The notes under the pieces: generated by a model | Databases searched by the model: none | What the model was told of the DNA's origin: nothing | The model's input: only the letters and a program-made list of their open reading frames with translations | In this document: positions 33,134 through 38,267 of the stretch, one piece after another | Layout of the letters: each line of letters opens with the position of its first letter | Position numbering within the stretch: the stretch's first letter is position 1 | Translations under genes and position numbers: made by a program | Origin: CAYLMM01 sp964384825 | GTDB lineage: Bacteria > Krumholzibacteriota > Krumholzibacteriia > LZORAL124-64-63 | Reading direction: 5' to 3' | Assembly (NCBI GenBank): GCA_964384825.1 | Contig: CAYLMM010000025.1 | Coordinates: 1-38,267 of the forward strand | Length of the DNA: 38,267 bases

Positions 33134-34087
33134 TTAGTTGTCTTTCTCGCCGAGGCCGGGCGGAAGACCGAACCGCACGTTTTCGACCTTGGAGACGACG
33201 TTTTCGACGGTCCAGCCGTGATCGCCGAGGGTCGCGACGATGCCGTCGACCAGGTGTCCGGGCGCCGACGCTCCGGCCGTCAGGCCCAGCACGTCGATCT
33301 GCGGGGGAACCGATTGCGGCAGATCCCCGGGGCCGGAGATCAGGATGCCCTCGACGCCGCTGCTGCGGGCCACCTCGCAGAGACGCCGGGAATTGCTGCT
33401 GTTGGGCGACCCGACGACCAGCACGCGCTGGGCGCCGGCGACGACGAGCTCCTTCACGGCGTCCTGACGGTTCTGGGTCGCGTAGCAGATGTCGCTGCCG
33501 GCCGGGCCGGTCAATTCGGGGAATCTGTCCTTCAGGGCCGCCACGATCCCGCGCGTCTCGTCGACGCTCAGGGTGGTCTGGGTCACGTAATGGAGCCCGC
33601 GGCCGGCCGGGGGATCGAGACGCGCCGCGTCGTCGATTCCGGTGACCAGGGTGACGTTTCCCGGCGCCACGCCCAGAGTGCCGACAACCTCGTCGTGCCC
33701 GGCGTGCCCGATCAGCAGGACGTGGCGTCCGCGGGCGGCCTGGGCCGCGACCTGCCGGTGGACCTTCTCGACCAGCGGGCAGGTGGCGTCGACGACTTCC
33801 AGACCCCGGCGTTCGGCATCCTCACGGACCGCGGGCGACACGCCGTGGGCGGAGAAGACGACCGTGGCTCCGGCGGGGACCTCGTCCAGCTCCTCGACGA
33901 ACTTCACGCCGCGAGCGGCGAAATCATCGACCACGGCGCGGTTGTGGACGATCTCCTTGCGCACGTAGAGCTCCCCCCCGCCGCGGGCGAGGAGGGTTTC
34001 GATGATCGCGACCGCCCGCTCCACCCCCGCACAGAAACCCCGGGGAGCGGCGAGCAGCAAACGTCCCGTTTTCCGGTTTAAATCCAA
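33134..34087 (-). CDS. ispH: 4-hydroxy-3-methylbut-2-enyl diphosphate reductase
   Basis: 317 residues. All IspH landmarks are present: iron-sulfur cysteines C19 ('PRGFCAGV'), C103 ('DATCPLV') and C201 ('SDICYATQNRQ'), substrate histidines in 'SAHGVSP' (H81) and 'GHAGHDEVVGT' (H131, catalytic E133), 'TQTTLS' (169-174) and 'SPNSSNS'. It catalyses the last step of the MEP pathway, reducing HMBPP to IPP and DMAPP. The start is a TTG at 34087 with GGAGG 8 nt upstream. The organism therefore probably makes isoprenoids by the MEP route. Transcribed towards the arsR-type gene, 95 bp away, which has a separate promoter. Confidence 0.96.
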   Translation of the reverse strand: MDLNRKTGRLLLAAPRGFCAGVERAVAIIETLLARGGGELYVRKEIVHNRAVVDDFAARGVKFVEELDEVPAGATVVFSAHGVSPAVREDAERRGLEVVDATCPLVEKVHRQVAAQAARGRHVLLIGHAGHDEVVGTLGVAPGNVTLVTGIDDAARLDPPAGRGLHYVTQTTLSVDETRGIVAALKDRFPELTGPAGSDICYATQNRQDAVKELVVAGAQRVLVVGSPNSSNSRRLCEVARSSGVEGILISGPGDLPQSVPPQIDVLGLTAGASAPGHLVDGIVATLGDHGWTVENVVSKVENVRFGLPPGLGEKDN

Positions 34088-34120
34088 CCCGTGATCCTCC
34101 TATAATCAGCTTGAATGGCC

Positions 34121-34149
34121 ACGATAATCAGGATCGCCCATCGAAGCAA
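34121..34149 (-). promoter_or_regulatory. Candidate promoter of ispH
   Basis: Minus strand TTGCTT (34149-34144), 17 nt, TATCGT (34126-34121). Start near 34114, leader of about 27 nt carrying the GGAGG site. Confidence 0.5.
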
Positions 34150-34168
34150 CGATTCGCTAAGTCCCGCC

Positions 34169-34197
34169 TTGACAGCAGGCTCGGAACATATTAGAAT
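34169..34197 (+). promoter_or_regulatory. Consensus promoter of the efflux operon, overlapped by an AT-rich dyad
   Basis: TTGACA (34169-34174, perfect), 17 nt, TAGAAT (34192-34197, 5 of 6). The -10 lies in GAACATATTAGAATATTC (34184-34201), an imperfect dyad that a repressor could occupy. Confidence 0.8.
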
Positions 34198-34286
34198 ATT
34201 CGAAGTCGATTGATGAACCAAGGACGAACTGGACCGCTCTCGAGAATTGCACCGAAATCCAAGGATTCCAACCCCGGAGTCGAATC

Positions 34287-34493
34287 ATGACCCTTCACAG
34301 GATCCTGCGCATGGTGGCCGGCCTGATGGTGCTGATCAGCCTGGCCCTCTACGTCCTGGTCAGCCCGAAGTGGCTGTGGCTCACGGCCTTCGTCGGCCTG
34401 AACCTGCTGCAATCCGCGTTCACCGACTGGTGCCCCCTGATCACGATCCTCAAGAAGAAGGGCGTGCCCGAGAACGCGCCCGCGTCGAAATGA
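34287..34493 (+). CDS. DUF2892 (YgaP-like) small membrane protein
   Basis: 68 residues with two hydrophobic segments ('MVAGLMVLISLALYVLV' and 'WLWLTAFVGLNLLQSAF') and the family signature 'NLLQSAFTDWCPL', in which the Cys-Pro motif is conserved. DUF2892 units occur alone or fused to rhodanese domains (YgaP) in the inner membrane; their activity is unclear. First gene of the efflux operon, behind a consensus promoter, with CGGAG upstream of the ATG. Its place before tolC, MFP and RND genes suggests a link to the pump or to thiol/sulfur stress. Confidence 0.85.
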   Translation: MTLHRILRMVAGLMVLISLALYVLVSPKWLWLTAFVGLNLLQSAFTDWCPLITILKKKGVPENAPASK

Positions 34494-34543
34494 GGCCGGC
34501 CGGAAGCCGGAACGCGAACCGCATCGGCAAAAGAGGTACGAAT

Positions 34544-35956
34544 ATGCATTTGCATAAATTTCCCCCGGTCGCCCCTCTGCTGGCGCTGGCCCTGGCGCTG
34601 ATCCTCGCGCCGGCCGTTTCCTCGCTCGCCGCCGACCGGCCGCCGGCGACCATCGAGGAAATCGGCGTGGTGCAGGGGGACAGCCTGATGGTCGACCGTG
34701 ATCGCGTGATCGCTTCGGCCCTGCGTCACAACGAGATGCTGGCGGCTTCCGGAGCCATGCGCGACGCCGCCGCCGCGGATGCGCTCGGGGCCTGGAGCGG
34801 TTTCCTGCCGCGGGTCCAGCTCGGGGCCTATCGCATCCGCAGCGACGATCCGCTCTACAGCTTCGGATTCAAGCTGAACCAGAGGTCCGCCACGGCGGCC
34901 GACTTCAATCCGGCGCTGCTGAACGATCCCGGCGCGAGCGAGAACAACATCATGCAGGTGAAGCTGCAGATGCCGCTGTTCAACGCCGGCATGGCGATTT
35001 CGGGCAAGCGGGCCGCCAACGCCGCCTCGCGCGCCGCAGCCGCCGATCACGCCCGGGCGGCCGAGACCGTCGCCTACCAGGCGATCCAGGCCTACGAGGG
35101 GCTGGTCCTGGCCCACGCCTACCTGCGGGTGATGACCGATGCGCTGGCCGCCGCCGACGCCCACGTCCGCCAGGCCCGGACCATGCACGAGGCCGAGATG
35201 GTCACCGAGGCCGACCTGCTGCAGGCCGAGGTCTACCGCAGCTCCGTCGCCCAGCGGCTGATCGAGGTGCGGAACATGGCCGCGGTCGCCGGCGAGAACA
35301 TCAAGCTGCTGGCAGCGGTGCGGACCGATCTGCCGCTGGCGCCGGCGCGGACCGACGATCCGTTGCCCGAGCTCGCGACCCCGGCCGCCGATCGCGATGC
35401 GGTCGCGCGCCGCTCCGACCTGGTCGCCCACCGCGAACGCGCCGCCGCCGCCGGCGGGATGGCGGGCGTGGCCCGCGGCCGGATGCTGCCCCATCTGAAC
35501 CTGAGCGCCGAGAAGAACTTCTTCAGCCGCGACGAATTCCTCGGCGACGAGGACCGCAGCTGGACGGTCGGACTCTACGCCACCTGGGACATCTTCTCGG
35601 GCCTGGGGAACGTCGGCGGGCTGCGGAAGGCCCGCGCCGAGCAACGCGCCGCCGACCACATGTTGGATTTCGAGCGCCGGCGGGCCCGGGTCGAGATCGT
35701 CCAGGCCGAGCTGGGCGTCCGCGCGGCCGCCGAGAAGGTCGCCGTGGCCCGCGACGCCGTCGCCGCCGCCCGCGAGGGCCTGCGGATCGTGAAGAACCAG
35801 TATCGCGAAGGCCTGGCATCGATGGTCGACCTGCTCGACGTCCAGGCCGCGGCCACGGGCGCCGAGGGGAACCTCGTGCAGGCCCGATTCGACTACCGGA
35901 CGAGCCTGGCCGGCCTGCGCTACGCGGGCGGCCCGGGCGCCGGACCGGAAAAATGA
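34544..35956 (+). CDS. TolC-family outer-membrane efflux protein
   Basis: 470 residues. Signal peptide ('LLALALALILAPAVSSLAA'), then two outer-membrane efflux repeats, each with long alpha-hairpins: 'AYQAIQAYEGLVLAHAYL' and 'TEADLLQAEVYRSSVAQRL' in the first, 'RVEIVQAELGVRAAAEKV' and 'QYREGLASMVDLLDVQAA' in the second. 'SWTVGLYATWDIFSGLGN' supplies the barrel strands. It forms the trimeric channel of the tripartite pump. The ATG at 34544 follows AAAAGAGG; the frame is open further upstream but the signal peptide fixes the start. 50 bp after the DUF2892 gene. Confidence 0.92.
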   Translation: MHLHKFPPVAPLLALALALILAPAVSSLAADRPPATIEEIGVVQGDSLMVDRDRVIASALRHNEMLAASGAMRDAAAADALGAWSGFLPRVQLGAYRIRSDDPLYSFGFKLNQRSATAADFNPALLNDPGASENNIMQVKLQMPLFNAGMAISGKRAANAASRAAAADHARAAETVAYQAIQAYEGLVLAHAYLRVMTDALAAADAHVRQARTMHEAEMVTEADLLQAEVYRSSVAQRLIEVRNMAAVAGENIKLLAAVRTDLPLAPARTDDPLPELATPAADRDAVARRSDLVAHRERAAAAGGMAGVARGRMLPHLNLSAEKNFFSRDEFLGDEDRSWTVGLYATWDIFSGLGNVGGLRKARAEQRAADHMLDFERRRARVEIVQAELGVRAAAEKVAVARDAVAAAREGLRIVKNQYREGLASMVDLLDVQAAATGAEGNLVQARFDYRTSLAGLRYAGGPGAGPEK

Positions 35957-35997
35957 TCATCAAGAGCAAGGCTTCCGATTCCAGAAGGAGCAATTCC

Positions 35998-37089
35998 ATG
36001 AAGATGCGACGATACACGATCCTCGGGACTCCGGTCCTGGTCGGCGCGGCCCTGGTCGGCGCGCTCCTGGTCGGCGGCTGCGGTCGCGAACGGCCCGAGG
36101 TGCGGCCCGCCGGCCGGGAGGTCGCGGCCGAAACCGCCGTCGTCCAGCGCGTCGACCTGCCGGTGATCACGGCCGCCACCGGCGGCGTCGAGCCCGAGCA
36201 CCAGGTCAACGTCAGCACCAGGATGATGGGCTGGGTGCGCGAGCTGCACGCCCGCGAGGGCGACGCCGTGGTCGCGGGCCAGCCGCTGATCACCATCGAC
36301 GACGCCGACATCCGGGCCAAGAAGGCGCGGGTGGAGGCCGGCATCGCCGAGGCGCAGGCCGTGCTGACCAACGCCGAGAAGACGGCGGCCCGGTTCGAGA
36401 AGCTCTTCGCCGAGAAGTCGGTTTCGCGGCAGCAGCTGGACGACGTGCTGACCGGGCGGGACCGGGCGCGGGCCGGACTCGCGTCGGCGCGGGCGGCCCG
36501 GGCCGAGGTCGAGGCCCATCTGGACTATCTCGACATCGCCGCCCCGATCACCGGGATCGTCGGCAGCCGCCGGATCGAAGTCGGCGACATGGCCAGCCCC
36601 GGCATGCCCCTGCTGACGGTCGAGAAGACCGGCCGGATGAAGATCGTCGCCCGCGTCGGCGAAAAGGACGTCTCGAGCGTGGCCGTTGGCGATCCGGTCA
36701 CCGTCGAGGTGACCTCGCTGCCCGGCGCCGTCTGGGAGACGACCGTCGACAGGGTCGTGCCCGCCGCCTCCCCCGGCAGCCGCACCTACGACATCGAGGC
36801 CTTCGTCGACAACGCCGACCGGAGGCTGCGCTCGGGAATGTTCGCCCGCGTGCTGGTGACCGTCGGACGGCGCGAGGGGATCGTGGTTCCCGCCGGCAGC
36901 GTCTTCGAGCGGGGCCAGCTGCGGGGCGTGCACATCGTCGACGAGGACGGCGTCGCCCGCCTGCGCTGGATCCGCACCGGCTTCGAGACGGCCGCGGGCG
37001 TCGAGGTCGTCGCCGGGCTCGCCGGCGGAGAGACCGTCGTCGTCGATTCCGCCGAGCCCCTGGTCGAGGGCGACAGGGTGGTGAACTGA
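35998..37089 (+). CDS. Membrane fusion (HlyD/AcrA-type) lipoprotein of RND pump
   Basis: 363 residues. Lipoprotein signal with lipobox VGGC ('LVGALLVGGCGRERPE'). Barrel-sandwich/lipoyl halves 'VSTRMMGWVRELHAREGDAV' and 'APITGIVGSRRIEVGDMASPG' flank a short alpha-hairpin (about 105-170, 'AVLTNAEKTAARFEKLFAEK'), followed by the beta-barrel and membrane-proximal domains ('RSGMFARVLVTVG', 'VVPAGSVFERG'). It bridges the RND protein and TolC in the periplasm. The ATG at 35998 is chosen for AAGGAG 7 nt upstream and for the signal; an ATG at 35953 overlapping the tolC stop (ATGA) is the alternative. Confidence 0.92.
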   Translation: MKMRRYTILGTPVLVGAALVGALLVGGCGRERPEVRPAGREVAAETAVVQRVDLPVITAATGGVEPEHQVNVSTRMMGWVRELHAREGDAVVAGQPLITIDDADIRAKKARVEAGIAEAQAVLTNAEKTAARFEKLFAEKSVSRQQLDDVLTGRDRARAGLASARAARAEVEAHLDYLDIAAPITGIVGSRRIEVGDMASPGMPLLTVEKTGRMKIVARVGEKDVSSVAVGDPVTVEVTSLPGAVWETTVDRVVPAASPGSRTYDIEAFVDNADRRLRSGMFARVLVTVGRREGIVVPAGSVFERGQLRGVHIVDEDGVARLRWIRTGFETAAGVEVVAGLAGGETVVVDSAEPLVEGDRVVN

Positions 37090-37090
37090 C

Positions 37091-38267
37091 ATGGAGAAGA
37101 AGGGATTCGCCACGAAGCTCGCCGAGATCTTCATCGATTCGAAGATCACGCCCCTGCTGATCCTGGCCACCGTGCTGCTGGGCCTGTTCTCGCTTTCGCT
37201 GACCCCCCGCGAGGAGGAGCCGCAGATCGTGGTGCCGATGATCGACATCATGATCACCCATCCCGGGGCGACTCCCGAGCAGATGGAGAGCCTGACCGCC
37301 CGGCCGCTGGAGCAGATCCTCTGGGAGATCGAGGACCTGGAGTACGTCTACACCAGCAGCTACCACAGCTTCGCGCTGGTGACCGCACGCTACAAGGTGG
37401 GCACCGACGTCGAGGACGCCTCGGTGAGGCTCTGCAACAAGATCAACACCAACATGGACCGGATGCCGCCCGGCACGCTGCCCCCGCTGATCAAGGTCCG
37501 CGGCATCGACGACGTGCCGATGATGGCGCTGACCCTCTGGAGCGACTCCTACGACGCCTTCGCGCTGAGGCAGATGGCGGCCGAGCTGAAGAACGAGGTC
37601 CAGAGCATCGCCGACGTCTCGACCATCGAGCTGATCGGCGGCCGTCCCCGCGAGCTGCGGGTCGAGGTCGATCCGCAGCGGATGGCGGCCTTCAACATCA
37701 CGACGCTCTCGATCCTGCCGGCGCTCGAGGCCGCCAACATGACGCTGCCGGCCGGCATGTTCGCCGCCGGCGACGAGCAGTTCGCGGTCGAGGCGGGCAC
37801 CTTCCTGCAGACCCGGGCCGACGTCGAGAACCTGGTGGTCGGCACGTTCATGGAGCGGCCGGTGCGGCTGGGCGACGTGGCCACGGTCCTCGACGGACCG
37901 GCCGAGATCGACACCTACGTCATGCTGGGCGTGGGGCCGGCGGGCGCGGCCGCGGGCATCGACGTCGAACGCTTCCCGGTCGGCGGCGAGCACCCGGCCG
38001 CCACCGTCTCGATCGCCAAGCGCAAGGGCAGCGACGCCACCCGCGTGGCCGGGGCCGTCCTGGAGAAGGTCGAGGCCCTGCGCGGCCGGCTGATCCCCGA
38101 GGACGTCAACCTGACCGTGACGCGCGACTACGGCGCCACCGCGGCGGACAAGGCCTCGAACCTGATCAGCAACCTGGGCCTGGCCATCCTGCTGGCGGTG
38201 ATCGTGGTGTTCTTGGCCATGGGCTGGCGCGGGGCGACGATCATCTTCCTGTCGATCCCCACGACCT
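37091..38267 (+). CDS. RND efflux permease, N-terminal part (3' truncated by window edge)
   Basis: The frame is open from the ATG at 37091 to the end of the window, giving 392 residues of a protein that should be over 1000 long. TM1 ('ITPLLILATVLLGLFSLSL') is followed by 'EEEPQIVVPMIDIMITHPGA', the porter-domain start, 'PLEQILWEIEDLEYVYTSSY', and later 'VRLGDVATVLDGPAEI'; TM2 begins at 'NLGLAILLAVIVVFLAMG' near the cut. This is the HAE-type (AcrB-like) family, with no CusA-type metal motifs visible in the part present. The substrate cannot be told. It begins 1 bp after the membrane fusion gene, so they are translationally linked. Confidence 0.93.
   Translation, partial: MEKKGFATKLAEIFIDSKITPLLILATVLLGLFSLSLTPREEEPQIVVPMIDIMITHPGATPEQMESLTARPLEQILWEIEDLEYVYTSSYHSFALVTARYKVGTDVEDASVRLCNKINTNMDRMPPGTLPPLIKVRGIDDVPMMALTLWSDSYDAFALRQMAAELKNEVQSIADVSTIELIGGRPRELRVEVDPQRMAAFNITTLSILPALEAANMTLPAGMFAAGDEQFAVEAGTFLQTRADVENLVVGTFMERPVRLGDVATVLDGPAEIDTYVMLGVGPAGAAAGIDVERFPVGGEHPAATVSIAKRKGSDATRVAGAVLEKVEALRGRLIPEDVNLTVTRDYGATAADKASNLISNLGLAILLAVIVVFLAMGWRGATIIFLSIPTT

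Overview
The window is a strongly GC-rich bacterial chromosome segment from a diderm (Gram-negative) organism. It carries two POTRA/beta-barrel outer-membrane proteins, a TolC-type channel, an RND pump, lipoproteins and signal peptides. I see no rRNA, tRNA, CRISPR array, insertion sequence or phage gene. Taxonomy cannot be fixed from the sequence. A 6-bladed beta-propeller exported protein, exported proteins with a common WG-IK C-terminus, a Sec-containing SelD and the FCB-like repertoire together make me think of candidate phyla such as Eisenbacteria or Krumholzibacteriota; this is a low-confidence inference.

Layout. 1-4.1 kb (+): 3' end of a DUF3857/transglutaminase-like protein, ABC-F ATPase uup, a nitroreductase and a PLP threonine/serine dehydratase. 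4.2-7.65 kb (-): a four-PAS protein with a near-perfect sigma-28 promoter, an apparently leaderless AI-2E-family transporter, and an exported lamin-tail-domain protein. 8.0-11.6 kb (+): rlmB, then a two-gene operon of cytochrome bd superfamily subunits, each ending in a c-type haem domain. 11.7-13.1 kb (-): an exported GYWKNH-domain protein and a small unknown protein. 13.4-22.8 kb (+): an M28 peptidase lipoprotein, addB-addA and an exported beta-propeller. 22.8-26.2 kb (-): an operon of an outer-membrane POTRA/barrel protein and a polysaccharide-type flippase. 26.3-31.2 kb (+): hsp20, an unknown protein behind a strong sigma-54 promoter, a BamA/TamA-like barrel, selD with an in-frame UGA (selenocysteine) and an HDOD protein. 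31.2-34.1 kb (-): rmuC, an ArsR regulator and ispH. 34.2 kb to the end (+): a DUF2892-TolC-MFP-RND efflux operon, cut by the window end.

Regulation is unusually readable. Several intergenic regions carry TTGnnn-N17-TAnnnT housekeeping promoters, often with an extended -10 (TGn). In addition there are two sigma-28-like promoters (PAS protein, HDOD protein), which suggest a motility-linked regulon, and two sigma-54-like promoters (unknown helical protein, hsp20). Perfect-stem terminators follow many of the operons.

The most interesting items are: (i) an almost identical extreme C-terminus (PD..[AS]TWGAIK..[YF]) on two otherwise unrelated exported proteins, which looks like a sorting or anchoring tag; (ii) a paired CydA-like/CydA-like c-haem oxidase with haem-ligand positions split between subunits; (iii) a selenocysteine SelD that ordinary ORF calling truncates; (iv) a PAS-only protein with a flagellar-type promoter; (v) an hsp20 leader that can pair with its own ribosome binding site.
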